Shown: positions 34,877 through 44,967, counted from the first letter of the stretch. The stretch: 64,000 nt of DNA from Haladaptatus sp. R4 (GCF_001625445.1 NZ_LWHG01000021.1:1-64000), one strand, 5' to 3'. Numbers and translations are program-made. Notes: generated from the letters alone by a model not told the origin.

Positions 34877-35810
34877 TTACTTGTGGCGGTCGAGCAGGTC
34901 GTAGCTCCGTTCCCACTCGTAATCGTCGTCGAAGTACCGCTCGGCGAGCGGCGATTCCGGCATGTCGCCGGTCGACTGTTTCTCCTGCTGGTAGGAGGGT
35001 CGCTCGTCGTTCACGTAGAAGCGCCCGGTGAGGACTTTGCCCTCGTAGAGCGTCCTCGGTGTCGTGCGCCATCTGCATCGCTTCACGACGGTCGTGAACG
35101 TCGAAGTCGTAGTCGTCGCTGTCCTGCACGTCGATGTACGGGACGTACTGCTTTGCGTCCTTGTTCCACGTCGGGCACTGCGTGAGGAAGTCCACGTGTG
35201 CGAACCCGTCGTGTTCCATCGCCTCGGTGAGGATTTCCTTCGCCTGGTTCGGGTTGACCGCCGCCGTTCGGGCGACGTACGTCGCACCCGAGGTGATCGA
35301 GAGCGAGAGCGGTCGAATCGGACTCTTCGCGCTCCCTTTCGGTTGGGTCTTCGACTTGTGTCCCTTCGGCGACGTGGGCGAGGTCTGCCCCTTCGTCAGT
35401 CCGAAGATCTCGTTGTCGAAGACGATGTAGGTCATGTCGTGGTTCTCACGAGCCGTGTGCATGAAGTGGTTCCCGCCGATTCCGTAGCCGTCACCGTCAC
35501 CGCCAGCGGCGATGACTTCGAGGTCGGGGTTTGCCATCTTGGCCGCGCGTGCGACCGGTAGGGAGCGCCCGTGGATGGAGTGGAAGCCGTAGCTCTGGAA
35601 GTAGCTCGATAGCTTCCCGGAACAGCCGATACCGGTGACGAGGAGCGTCTCGTCCGGCGTGCGGCCGACCTCGGGCATCGCCTGTTTCAGCGCCTTGAGG
35701 ACGCCGAAGTCACCACAGCCCGGACACCACGTCGCCTGTGGTTCGAGGCTGGGCGTGAACTCGTTCACGTCGATGTCTCGTTCTTCGTCGATTGCGTTGA
35801 ATACACTCAT
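34877..35810 (-). CDS. korB: 2-oxoacid:ferredoxin oxidoreductase beta subunit, frameshifted
   Basis: The beta subunit binds thiamine diphosphate: TWCPGCGDFGVLKAL near residue 27, GIGCSGKLSSYF, the metal site AAGGDGDGYGIGGNHF and NDEIFGLTKGQTSPTS-type loop (DNEIFGLTKGQTSPTSPKG). After MAHDTEDAL the first frame becomes Arg-rich and runs into the lrp gene; a second frame gives LYEGKVLTGRFYVNDERPSYQQEKQ to the stop at 34877. The break is near 35050 (one base extra or two missing). The start at 35810 is 2 bp from the korA stop. The reaction is decarboxylation of a 2-oxoacid with ferredoxin reduction and CoA. Confidence 0.88.
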
Positions 35811-35812
35811 TT

Positions 35813-37701
35813 TCAGTCACCCGTTGCGGATTCGATGCGCGTGTTGTGCGCTGGGTTGGCGTCGCCGTCGATTCGTGCTTCGAAGCCGTCAACGACTTCC
35901 GAAGGCTCGAACGGGTTGCCGTCGTATTTCAGCAGGCTGAACAGCTTATCGCCGTGCTTGCCGGTCGCGCCTGGATGTGTCGGCGGAACTGTGCCGTGGC
36001 GTTCATCTCGACGACGAGCACCTCGTCGACGTCTTCGAGGAAGGCGTTGACCTCCTTCTTCGGGAACGGCACCATGTCGCTGACGTTCATCGTCTTGACC
36101 GAGTGGCCGTCCTCGTTCAGCATTTCGACGCCCTCTTCGACGGCACCCTTCATGCTACCGAAGCTGAGGATGGCGTAGTCGGCGTCCTCGTCGCCGTAGA
36201 CGGTCTGGTGGGACTCGTCCATGTCGTCGAGTTCCTCGCGGATGGCCGCGAGTTTCTCCATACGACGGTCCATCTGCGTGACACGGTTGTCCGGGTCCTC
36301 ACTGATGTGACCGGCTTCGTTGTGCTCGTTACCCGAGGCGAGGAAGTTGCCGCCCTTCTGTCCCGGCAGGGACCGCGGACTGACGCCGTTCTCGCCGTCG
36401 TAGCGGTAGCGCTTGAATCGACCGGCGAGGCGTTCTCCCTGCTCGATTTCCTCTTCCGTAACGACTTCGCCGATGTCCGGGTTCGGATCACGGTCGAACG
36501 TCGATTCCGGAACGGTTTCGTGACCGCCGGAGAGCTTCTGGTCGTAGAGGATGATGCTCGGAAGCTGGTAGTTGTACGCGAGTTCGAACGCCTTTCGCGT
36601 CTGGATGTACGATTCGCGTGCGTCACCCGGCGCGAACACGACGCGGTTCGAGTCTCCCTGACTCGTGTACAGGACGTGTTCGAGGTCGCCCTGTTCGGGT
36701 TTCGTCGGCATCCCGGTCGATGGACCGGCACGCATCGATTCGACCAACACGAGGGGCGTCTCGTTGATTTCGGCGAGACCCAGCGGTTCGGACATCAGTG
36801 CGAACCCACCGCCGGACGACCCGCTCATCGCCTTTGCGCCCGCGTGGCTCGCACCGATTGCGAGCGCCGCGGCGGCGATCTCGTCCTCGACCTGCTCGGA
36901 AATCCCGCCGAGGTCGGGGAGATGTTGGGTCATGATGGTGAACACGTCCGTCCACGGTGTCATCGGGTATCCGGAGATGAACCGGCATCCCTCGTCGATG
37001 GCACCGTAGGCGATACCGTGGCTGCCCGAGATGAGCACCTTGTCGTCGTCGTAGTCGCTCTCGGGGAGCGTGACGCCGACGTCCGTGTCGTAGTTCTCGT
37101 TGAGGTCCTCGTAGGCCGCACGGAGGACTTCGAGGTTCGGTTCGAGGATTTTCTCCGGCATGGCCTCGGCCATCAGGTCTTCGATGATGTCGAGTTCCAT
37201 CCCGATGATGGCGCAGGTCGCGCCGACACCGGCCGTGTTTCGCATGATCTCACGACCGTACTCCTTGGCGAGTCCGCGGAGGTCCAGATCGAAGACGTGC
37301 CAGTTGTTCTCCTCGACACGTGCATCGAAGTCCGGAATGTCGTCGGTGTCGAGCAAGCCGGAGTCGTAAATGATGACTCCACCCTCGCGGAGTTCGTCCA
37401 AGTTCTCCGTCAGGGGCTTGATTTCCTCGTTACCGTAGTATGCTTCTTCCTGTGGGTTCCGCGCGAAACTGTCTCCGAGCGCGAGGAGGAAGTTGTAATT
37501 GTCCCCGCGCGATTTGACTTCGTGGTCCGCCGCGCGAATCTCCACGTAGGTGTGGCCGCCGCGAATGCGCGACGGATAGTGTCGGTGCGTGAATACGTGT
37601 AACCCTGCTCGCATGAGGGCTTTTGCGAAGTTCTGACTCGTCGAGTCGATCCCGTCACCGGAACCGCCTGCGATTCGCCAGATGAGTTCGTCATCCGTCA
37701 T
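35813..37701 (-). CDS. korA: 2-oxoacid:ferredoxin oxidoreductase alpha subunit, frameshifted
   Basis: This is the haloarchaeal fused gamma-alpha chain of the enzyme with korB. The gamma-type domain has AGGSGDGIDSTSQNFAKAL and SRIRGGHTYVEIRAA; the alpha part has SGSHGIAYGAIDEGCRF and ISGYPMTPWTDVF, and SGSSGGGFALMSEPLGLA. The first frame ends ARPASTAISCSAC at 35929. A one-base deletion near 35970 hides the true end ATGKHGDKLFSLLKYDGNPFEPSEVV... with TGA at 35813-35815. With it restored the protein has about 629 residues. The start MTDDELIWRIAG (37701) is preferred over one 27 codons upstream. Confidence 0.9.
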
Positions 37702-37999
37702 AATTGAAACTCCATGGCCTCCCGGGCCTGGTGGATAAGAATTGTATCGCATGCTGGTAAAGCCTTTGCCATAGATTGGCAAGGAACTTTTGTGATAGAT
37801 GGCGTCTACCGGCTGATTTCACCGTTTCTCCTAGAATAAACTTCCTATTTAGTAATGGTTATTTAAATAGCAATAAATGAACGCGAAGGTTATCTCAGTC
37901 TCGTTACAAAGTCGCCAAACCTATTAATAGTTTAATATAATATGAGATATAAATCAAATAGCTTTTTAAAGCAAAGGGACACAAAACTCGCAGAATTGC
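37702..37999. other. AT-rich divergent promoter region
   Basis: The stretch between korA and the PKD-protein gene is much poorer in GC than the rest. It contains several TATA-like sequences, for example TTTAAATAG near 37862, TTTAATATAATATG near 37930 and TTTTTAAAG near 37966. It probably carries promoters for both directions. No gene is seen. Confidence 0.6.
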
Positions 38000-40900
38000 A
38001 TGAACCGAGTCGTCACGAGTATTTCAGTAGTACTCCTCCTCACGACAGTATTTTTCCCGGCGATAGCGGCGGCAAACGAACCGCCGCTCGCTGACGCTGG
38101 ACTCGACCAGCACGTCGCGCGCGGAAGCACAGTCCTCCTCGATGCCTCCGGATCACACGACCCGGACAGCCACATCGAGCGATACGAGTGGTCGATACGA
38201 ACCCCGGACGGGCGAACGATCACGCCGAACTGTCGAACGTGTCCGCAGACCCGGTTTCACCCGAACGAAGTCGGACGATACGCGGTTTCCCTGACGGTTA
38301 CCGACGAGGACGGGACGAGCAGTCACGACACGTTGTACGTAACCGTCGCTCCGGGAGACGGTCCGTCTGTCGACGTGTCCGGCCCAGAAAACCCACACGT
38401 CGGCGAACAGTCGGTGTACTCCGTAACCGTCAATGCCGGTGCGGCACCCCTCAACCACGTCGTGTGGTCGCTTGACGGAAAAACGGTCGCCACGGACTCC
38501 CTTTCTGGCGGCAACGATGCCGAAACCCTCACACGAACGTTTTCGAACGCAGGAACGCGGACCGTCACGGCGACGGCCTACGATACGGACGGTCAAACCG
38601 ACACTGACACGCTGCGTATCTCCGTCCAAGCGAATCGTGCCCCATCAGTACCACGAGATACACTCGCGAATCGGTTCTCACCCACGATTTCCGGGGACGA
38701 ATTGGTCACCGGTACTACACCGCTCCGAGGAACCTACAGCATCCAATCCACGGCTACGTCGTCGCAGGTACGCTCCATCACGTGGTTCGGTGACGGTGCA
38801 CAGACCGGTAACGGTCGGGCACTGGCGGCGAAATGGAAACCCGGCGACCATTCGTTGTATGCTCTCGTCACCTATTCGGATGGTTCCCGCAACATCGCAC
38901 GCTTTTCGGGTGGAACAACGACCGTCACAGCCGATCCAAAACCGACCGTCAAGTTACCCTCTTTCGATACCTTCGGGTCCGTCTCCGGCAGTGCGTATGC
39001 GACTGATGCGTATGCGAACTTGAAGTCAGTTCACGTCAAACTCGGCGGCAAGGAAATCGGACGCACGAAAATGGACGCCACCACACCCGGTGGGATGCAG
39101 CGCCACCGGACGGTGTCGTTCGACTCGAAGGATTTCAAGCCCGGTGAGAAGTATACGCTCACCGTCTCCGCAGTTGACACACGCGGGCAGACAACGACGC
39201 TCACGCGGACGATAACCCCCTCGAAAATGCCGGAGATCGTTCAATCCGGATTCGTCAACAACGACGTGGATTCGTATAATACGCGAATCGATCCGAAACG
39301 ATATATTGCACATCACGTAACGAAGATCAAATTGAACGGAGTGGATCCTAGTAGCGTACAAATAGCAGACTCAAATGTGAATCCAGATATCCATGATCTA
39401 TCTAAGAGCAGAAGCACAGATGAAGGGGTATTGGTTGTTAAGGAAGATATTGCAGGCAATCATCCTGGCAAATACAATATTAACTCCAGATATTTTGTTT
39501 TGAATGATAAAAGGGAGCAGATGAGTGAAAAGCTCCATAGCAAATCTACGCTACACGTGACTCCTTCTCCTCCAGAAATCCGGTTGGACGTCACCAACGA
39601 TGGCACAAATGGCTACAGGGCAATTAACTGGGGTATTGTTGTAGACGCGAGCGGTTCGTTTGACCCAGACCATACAAAATTGAGATATGTCTGGATGAAA
39701 GGTGCTCAACCAATCACTGCAGACAATAAAACAGCAAAATTTTCATCAGTCAGTTTTGCAGAATTGAAGATTAAGGATCGATATGGCCTAACGGCGAAAA
39801 AGAAGTTCAATTATCTCAATGATTATGTTCCAAATGTTCAATCGGTTAAGGAACTCTCAAACGGTCCTTACAAACCGAACGATACAGTCAGACTTCGAGT
39901 GACTACAAATGGATTCCAATTCAGTAAGAACAGATACCAATATAATTACCATTTGGGCATCGATGTTAAGGGCGCATCTGGTTCCGTTGTAGATTGGAAA
40001 AAGCATGGAGTAAAGGACAAGAATAAAACTATCAACCAGAAGAGTGGAGAAGTTCGAATGTATACCGGAATCGTGGAAATTCCTGCCTCGGAGTTGTTCC
40101 AGACGAACGGGCAAGCGAAAATCCGAGTATACAACGAAAACAAGCCGGAGACGTACAAGGAGGTGGATATTCCCGACGTCACAGTGTACAGAAACTATGG
40201 GAAACGATGGACGAATCCCAGAATCAAGGACACGAGCTACTTGGTGAACCAACCAATTTACGACTGGAAGACAACCAAATCACCGACGGAACGTGACCAG
40301 TATCTCTCGAACGGATATTCCGTGGATGAGAAAACGCGGGACGGATTCGAGTATGCGATTCAAAAGCGGACGAAGGTTGCGGATGCTAAATACAAAGACG
40401 TCGATCGAAGCTTCTCGACCAAGCTACAACAGTCCGCATTTCTCCAAGTACACCCGGACTGGTGGTCCAACGGTCGGACGGCGAAAAAACGGACGTACAC
40501 GACGACGGAACACGAGTGGCGTGACTCGAAATCCGGAAAAGGGACGTTCACGGGTGACACTCGGCGGGTGCAGACGTCTCCGGCACAGTATCGGATGCTG
40601 AACCAGTACGCACACAGACACGACGTGCAGAAAACAGGGACGAAAACGGTGAGAAAGCGGAAAACTGTCACCGTGACCAAAACGGGGACAAAATACGTCA
40701 TGCAGTGTAGCCGGTATGGTATCTGCATGGAAGTGCCGAAGCAGTACACCTACACGGATACGGTCACCAGAACGTACACGACGACCGAGTACTACACGTA
40801 TACCGTCACCGAGACGGATTATTACTGGTCGTACCAGAAGTTCCACTACGACGATTGGGCGACTGGGAAGCAGAAACGACGAAAAGTCGAGGATGCTCAA

Positions 40901-41374
40901 TACGAGACGCAGTATTATTACGAATACAAGGAGCAGCACACGGACGTCGACTACACCTACGACGTCCAAACGAGGAAGAAAGTTCAGGATGCGCAGTACG
41001 AGTGGCAAGATAAACTGACGACGACGAAATTGGACCTTGCAATGTCGTACTCCCAACTCGATGGTTGGCGAATCGGGGAGGCACAGCCAAACGTACGGTG
41101 GGACCTGAAGAAACAGACTGGATCGAAAACGACGACTTCAGATGTTCACCTAGAGGGCGATACCGTCCTCAAGACGTACGTTACCGCAAAAGTAGATGTC
41201 GTTCAGCAGTACGTCACTCAGGATAGCAAAATCAAGAACGAATCTGTCGGTAGCAAGATCGTCCACGAGTCGTATCACAAGTTTGTAACAAAATATAAGA
41301 TTAGGAAACTACTCAAATCACGACACAAAAAAGAGGGTGATACAGACGACAAAGGATTGCACTACACGAAGTAA
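38000..41374 (+). CDS. giant secreted PKD-domain protein with Tyr/Thr/Lys-rich C-terminal region
   Basis: The 1124-residue protein starts with a Sec signal peptide (residues 1-25). PKD-like modules follow: PLADAGLDQHVARGSTVLLDASGSHDPDSHIERYEWSI, a second near residue 118, and another near 530 (IVVDASGSFDPDHTKLRYVWM). From about residue 780 it becomes rich in Tyr, Thr, Lys and Gln. A motif of the form [RK]-K-V-x-D-A-x-Y recurs near residues 789, 958 and 991, with a looser copy near 853. The segment TYTTTEYYTYTVTETDYY and the pair CSRYGIC lie near 902-940. DNA composition changes: GC-rich to about 39250, AT-rich to about 40050, then intermediate. No membrane anchor is seen. It may be a surface fibre or adhesin; the function is unknown. 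Confidence 0.85.
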   Translation: MNRVVTSISVVLLLTTVFFPAIAAANEPPLADAGLDQHVARGSTVLLDASGSHDPDSHIERYEWSIRTPDGRTITPNCRTCPQTRFHPNEVGRYAVSLTVTDEDGTSSHDTLYVTVAPGDGPSVDVSGPENPHVGEQSVYSVTVNAGAAPLNHVVWSLDGKTVATDSLSGGNDAETLTRTFSNAGTRTVTATAYDTDGQTDTDTLRISVQANRAPSVPRDTLANRFSPTISGDELVTGTTPLRGTYSIQSTATSSQVRSITWFGDGAQTGNGRALAAKWKPGDHSLYALVTYSDGSRNIARFSGGTTTVTADPKPTVKLPSFDTFGSVSGSAYATDAYANLKSVHVKLGGKEIGRTKMDATTPGGMQRHRTVSFDSKDFKPGEKYTLTVSAVDTRGQTTTLTRTITPSKMPEIVQSGFVNNDVDSYNTRIDPKRYIAHHVTKIKLNGVDPSSVQIADSNVNPDIHDLSKSRSTDEGVLVVKEDIAGNHPGKYNINSRYFVLNDKREQMSEKLHSKSTLHVTPSPPEIRLDVTNDGTNGYRAINWGIVVDASGSFDPDHTKLRYVWMKGAQPITADNKTAKFSSVSFAELKIKDRYGLTAKKKFNYLNDYVPNVQSVKELSNGPYKPNDTVRLRVTTNGFQFSKNRYQYNYHLGIDVKGASGSVVDWKKHGVKDKNKTINQKSGEVRMYTGIVEIPASELFQTNGQAKIRVYNENKPETYKEVDIPDVTVYRNYGKRWTNPRIKDTSYLVNQPIYDWKTTKSPTERDQYLSNGYSVDEKTRDGFEYAIQKRTKVADAKYKDVDRSFSTKLQQSAFLQVHPDWWSNGRTAKKRTYTTTEHEWRDSKSGKGTFTGDTRRVQTSPAQYRMLNQYAHRHDVQKTGTKTVRKRKTVTVTKTGTKYVMQCSRYGICMEVPKQYTYTDTVTRTYTTTEYYTYTVTETDYYWSYQKFHYDDWATGKQKRRKVEDAQYETQYYYEYKEQHTDVDYTYDVQTRKKVQDAQYEWQDKLTTTKLDLAMSYSQLDGWRIGEAQPNVRWDLKKQTGSKTTTSDVHLEGDTVLKTYVTAKVDVVQQYVTQDSKIKNESVGSKIVHESYHKFVTKYKIRKLLKSRHKKEGDTDDKGLHYTK

Positions 41375-41414
41375 CACATTACTTTTATATATTATAAAAC
41401 ATCAACTCGGGGGT

Positions 41415-42356
41415 ATGGAACGGAAAAAACGTCTGATTTGGATTATAGTTTTAGTTTTGGCAGCGACTGTTGTTTCGAGTGGGAGCGCTAGCTCAACTTC
41501 TTCCTCCAATTGTCCTGTTTCTACAGAGGGAAATGATCGAGTTATTCACTCATCACGGGGTGCATGTATCAAAATAAATCATTCTAAGAACCATCTTCAC
41601 ATGGACATATATAATCCTACATCAGAATACCTGATCGACTCTGGTTATATCGTTCTCGTGGATGATACTCGGTTTCAAAGGGAATTCTTTGATCTCAAAC
41701 CTGGAGAGCATGTCGAACGAAATATGGACTTCACAAAGGCGTTAGACGTTATTAAGGACAACCACTCAATAACCATTTCAACATATGGTAACCTGACAAC
41801 TTACAACTTCACCGAGAAAATAAATGCCTCTGCTACAACTAAAATTCCAACCCCTTATATCGCGAACGTCACGGTGGCTGATGGAACCATCGACGGGAAG
41901 CCATCATCTGTCGCGTACGTCACCATAGTCAACCCATCCATGCGTCGATATTCCACGAAATTGTTCGTCCACACGCTCGGTACGGACGGTAGTTTCTATG
42001 CGCCATCCCCGCAACCCCATAACTCTACTCGGATCAAAGTCGAATTACTCGACAAAGAAGACACGAAGATAGCGGGGGAGGCACGCCTCTACACGGGCAA
42101 CCTGACGAAGAAGGGCGGTGGGATAGATCAAGTCGGATTCGCTGGGAAGGCTGGCGAGGAAACCAAGCAGTGGAACGAATCGTTCCAACCCGTTCGCCCG
42201 ACGTGGATGAGCAACCACTACCATTACACGAACGACACGTACTCCCAGGGCCCCGCCGAGAAACTCAGTGGAAATCAGGACGTCGGAGGCATTCCGATCA
42301 TCTACTTCACCCCTGCCCTGTTCATCGGACTACTGTTCGTCTGGCGGTGGCGCTGA
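41415..42356 (+). CDS. membrane-anchored, sequon-rich surface protein
   Basis: This 313-residue protein has an N-terminal signal (KKRLIWIIVLVLAATVVSSGSAS) and a C-terminal membrane helix with basic tail (PIIYFTPALFIGLLFVWRWR), so the body is outside. It contains about ten N-x-S/T sequons, including NHS, NLT, NFT, NAS, NVT, NST, NES and NDT, an unusually high density. It starts 40 bp after the PKD protein on the same strand and probably forms an operon with it. Its first half is AT-rich, as in the middle of its neighbour. No family is recognised. Confidence 0.75.
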   Translation: MERKKRLIWIIVLVLAATVVSSGSASSTSSSNCPVSTEGNDRVIHSSRGACIKINHSKNHLHMDIYNPTSEYLIDSGYIVLVDDTRFQREFFDLKPGEHVERNMDFTKALDVIKDNHSITISTYGNLTTYNFTEKINASATTKIPTPYIANVTVADGTIDGKPSSVAYVTIVNPSMRRYSTKLFVHTLGTDGSFYAPSPQPHNSTRIKVELLDKEDTKIAGEARLYTGNLTKKGGGIDQVGFAGKAGEETKQWNESFQPVRPTWMSNHYHYTNDTYSQGPAEKLSGNQDVGGIPIIYFTPALFIGLLFVWRWR

Positions 42357-42374
42357 GTGCCGAACGAGCCCCGG

Positions 42375-42602
42375 CTACTTTCCCTTGCCACCGGCGTCTT
42401 TCGTCCGGATGATCGTCCGCATATTGATGAAGATATCGCGCGGTGTCGTCTCCTCATCCGGGTCGAACAGGTCGCTCACGCGGTAGAGCATCGCGGCGAC
42501 CAACTTGCTCTCGCTCGACTCACCGCGGATGTCGTCGGCGATGTCGCGAAGCGTTTCCATCCGCTTTTCGTCCGGTCCGAGTGACTCGGTTTCGCCTGCC
42601 AT
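42375..42602 (-). CDS. small conserved helical protein, 75 aa
   Basis: MAGETESLGPDEKRMETLRD..., then SKLVAAMLYRVSDLFDPDEETTP and DIFINMRTIIRT form a charged, mostly helical small protein. It starts 3 bp after the mrp stop on the same strand, so the two are probably cotranscribed. Its role is unknown; a part in Fe-S protein maturation is only suggested by the neighbour. Confidence 0.7.
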   Translation of the reverse strand: MAGETESLGPDEKRMETLRDIADDIRGESSESKLVAAMLYRVSDLFDPDEETTPRDIFINMRTIIRTKDAGGKGK

Positions 42603-42605
42603 CGC

Positions 42606-43646
42606 TCACTCCTGTTGCTGTCGGCGGCGGTTGATGATGCCGACGTTGTTGGCGACGTTCTCGGTGAGGGTTCGGAAGGAGTCGCCGGTTTCGGTCTCGT
42701 CGTCGAGAACGATGGGGGTTCCTTCGTCGCCGCCGCTGCGGACGGAGGGGTCGAGCGGGATCGACCCGAGGAAGGGCATGTCGTGTTCTTCGGCGAACGC
42801 GGCACCGCCGCCGTGGCCGAAGATGTCGTGTTCGCTGCCGCAGTCCGGGCATTTGAACGTGCTCATGTTCTCGGCGATGCCGAGGACGGCCGTGTCGTGC
42901 TTGCCGAACATCTGGAGTCCTTTGTTCGCGTCGTCGAGTGCGACTTGCTGAGGAGTCGTGACGATGACGGCACCGGTGACGGGGACGCTCTGGAGAAGGG
43001 TGAGCTGTGTGTCACCGGTTCCGGGCGGCAGGTCGACGACCATGTAGTCGAGTTCTCCCCATTCGACGTCCTCCCAGAGTTGCGTGAGCACCTTGTGGAC
43101 CATCGGGCCGCGCCAGATGACGGGGTCGTCCTTGCCGGTGAGGAAGGCCATGCTCATCAGTTTCACGCCGAACTTCACCGGCGGGACGAGTTTCTGTTCC
43201 TCGGTCGCTCGTGGTCGCTCGGTGGCATCGACCATTCGGGGGACGTTCGGGCCGTACACGTCGGCGTCGAAGAGGCCGACGCGTGCGCCGAGTTTCGCCA
43301 GTCCTGCGGCGAGGTTGACTGCGACGGTGCTCTTGCCGACGCCACCCTTTCCGGAAGCGACTGCGATGACGTTTTTGACGCCGGGAAGGACCTGTTCTTC
43401 GGGGGAGAGTTCGGTATCGACACGAGCGGAGAGTTCGGCCTCTAGCCCCTCATCGGCGAGCGCCTCGCGGACGCGGTTTGCGATTTCGGACTCGTGCGGT
43501 GCATAGGGCGCGCCGAGCGCGAGCGAAATCTGTGCGATACCGTCCTCGACGGTGATATCGTTGACGAGACCGAGGGAGACGATATCCTCGCCGAGGTCCG
43601 GGTCCTGAACCGTTCGGAGAATCTCTCGAACGTCTGTTTCATCCAT
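42606..43646 (-). CDS. mrp: Mrp/NBP35-type iron-sulfur carrier ATPase
   Basis: An N-terminal MIP18/DUF59 domain (VREILRTVQDPDLGEDIVSLGLVND) is fused to a deviant-Walker P-loop ATPase with ASGKGGVGKST at residues 97-107. A CxxC in the C-terminal part (FKCPDCGSEHDIFGHGGG) is the predicted Fe-S ligand. At 346 aa it is typical of archaeal Mrp/ApbC proteins that carry [4Fe-4S] clusters to target enzymes. It is divergent from moaA, an Fe-S enzyme, across 189 bp. Confidence 0.94.
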   Translation of the reverse strand: MDETDVREILRTVQDPDLGEDIVSLGLVNDITVEDGIAQISLALGAPYAPHESEIANRVREALADEGLEAELSARVDTELSPEEQVLPGVKNVIAVASGKGGVGKSTVAVNLAAGLAKLGARVGLFDADVYGPNVPRMVDATERPRATEEQKLVPPVKFGVKLMSMAFLTGKDDPVIWRGPMVHKVLTQLWEDVEWGELDYMVVDLPPGTGDTQLTLLQSVPVTGAVIVTTPQQVALDDANKGLQMFGKHDTAVLGIAENMSTFKCPDCGSEHDIFGHGGGAAFAEEHDMPFLGSIPLDPSVRSGGDEGTPIVLDDETETGDSFRTLTENVANNVGIINRRRQQQE

Positions 43647-43806
43647 GTGATGACGATAGGGTACGATATGTCGATAAGACTTGTGAACCCGATGGTGCCC
43701 TCGTGGCTGGTGACAGTAAAACGAACGGTTAGTGGCTGATTTCCGCTAGTCTTTCAGCGGTTGGTAACCACATTCGATTACGTTTCGGGTACACCCGCCC
43801 ACGACT

Positions 43807-43816
43807 TTAAGAATAC
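43807..43816 (+). promoter_or_regulatory. TATA-like box of moaA
   Basis: TTAAGAATAC lies 20-29 nt before the ATG at 43836 with no Shine-Dalgarno motif, as for a leaderless transcript. Confidence 0.55.
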
Positions 43817-43835
43817 TCGGGCCAAAAAGTGAGTG

Positions 43836-44810
43836 ATGCTCGAAGATTCGTTCGGGCGTGAAGTCACGGGGGTACGTGTTTCACTGACCGACCGGTGTAA
43901 TTTCGATTGCGTTTACTGCCACAACGAGGGGCTGGGCGATACTCGTGGTCCGATGGAACCGGGCGACGACGAGATGAGTACCGACGACGTGATTCGATTT
44001 CTGGAAGTCGCCCGCGAGTTCGGTGTCGGGAAGGTGAAGTTCACCGGAGGTGAGCCGATGCTCCGGGAAGATTTAGAAGAGATCATTCGGCGGACTCCAG
44101 ACGAGATGGAAACCTCGCTCACGACGAACGGGACGTTTCTCCCGGGACGGGCCGAGGAACTCCGCGAGGCGGGATTATCCCGGGTGAACGTGTCACAGGA
44201 CGCACTCGACCCGAAAGCGTTCGCCGAGGTGACCAACAGCGGCGCATACGACAAAGTGCTCGAAGGCGTCGAAGCGGCGCTCGACGCGGGACTCGACCCG
44301 GTAAAACTCAATATGGTCGTGTTCGAGGCGACGGCGGGCTACGTTCCCAAGATGGTCGAGCACGTCGCGGAAAACGACGGACTGCAGTTACAACTCATCG
44401 AGTACATGCCCGAGTTGACGGGAAATCCCGAGTGGGCCATCGACATCCAGCGAGTGCACGATTGGCTCGAAGAGCAGGCCGACGAAGTCGAAATCCGAGA
44501 GATGCACGGACGGAGACGGTACTGGGTCGGAGAGGGGATGGTGGAAATCGTGGACCCTGTCGAGAACCCAAGCTTCTGTGCGAATTGTCATCGCGTGCGC
44601 GTCACGCACGAAGGATTCCTCAAAGGGTGTCTGAACCGTAACGACGACCTCCGACCGATGGGAGAGATGACGAAACCGGAAATTCGAACGGCGTTCCGTG
44701 AGACCGTCGCAAACCGGGTTCCCTACTACGGTGAGTACATGGTCCGGAACGACGACGGTGAGTGGGAAATAAACGACCGCTACATCGACGACCAGTACAT
44801 CGACGCCTGA
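43836..44810 (+). CDS. moaA: GTP 3',8-cyclase (molybdopterin biosynthesis)
   Basis: This radical SAM enzyme converts GTP to 3',8-cyclo-7,8-dihydro-GTP. The CxxxCxxC cluster motif is [10 protein letters not shown] near residues 19-28, followed by [11 protein letters not shown]. The second cluster ligands are in [11 protein letters not shown] and GFLKGCLNR. The protein is 324 aa. Most MoaA end in a double glycine needed for catalysis; this one ends YIDDQYIDA, so either the tail differs or an indel altered it. The stop codon is the first triplet of a 24-bp tandem repeat. Confidence 0.9.
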   Translation: MLEDSFGREVTGVRVSLTDRCNFDCVYCHNEGLGDTRGPMEPGDDEMSTDDVIRFLEVAREFGVGKVKFTGGEPMLREDLEEIIRRTPDEMETSLTTNGTFLPGRAEELREAGLSRVNVSQDALDPKAFAEVTNSGAYDKVLEGVEAALDAGLDPVKLNMVVFEATAGYVPKMVEHVAENDGLQLQLIEYMPELTGNPEWAIDIQRVHDWLEEQADEVEIREMHGRRRYWVGEGMVEIVDPVENPSFCANCHRVRVTHEGFLKGCLNRNDDLRPMGEMTKPEIRTAFRETVANRVPYYGEYMVRNDDGEWEINDRYIDDQYIDA

Positions 44811-44902
44811 TCCTGTTTTAGTCGTCGCTGATGATCCTGTTTTAGTCGTCGCTGATGATCCTGTTTTAGTCGTCGCTGATGATCCTGTTTTAGTTGTCAC
44901 TG
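44808..44902. repeat. 24-bp tandem repeat, four copies
   Basis: The unit TGATCCTGTTTTAGTCGTCGCTGA is repeated three times exactly (44808-44831, 44832-44855, 44856-44879), followed by a diverged fourth copy. The array begins on the moaA stop codon. Every unit has TGA near its ends and a CTGTTTTAG core. It may affect transcription termination or reflect slippage. Confidence 0.9.
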
Positions 44903-44967
44903 GTTTTTGTTCTTCGCGCACGCGTAGGGCGACAAGGTTGATGGTAGTTCCCTGCGGCGCTTCTCGT

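Noticed and set aside
38000-42356. PKD protein and partner as an S-layer or pilus system
   Set aside because: No type IV pilin signals, pilus ATPase or S-layer anchoring motif are present, so no specific known system can be named.
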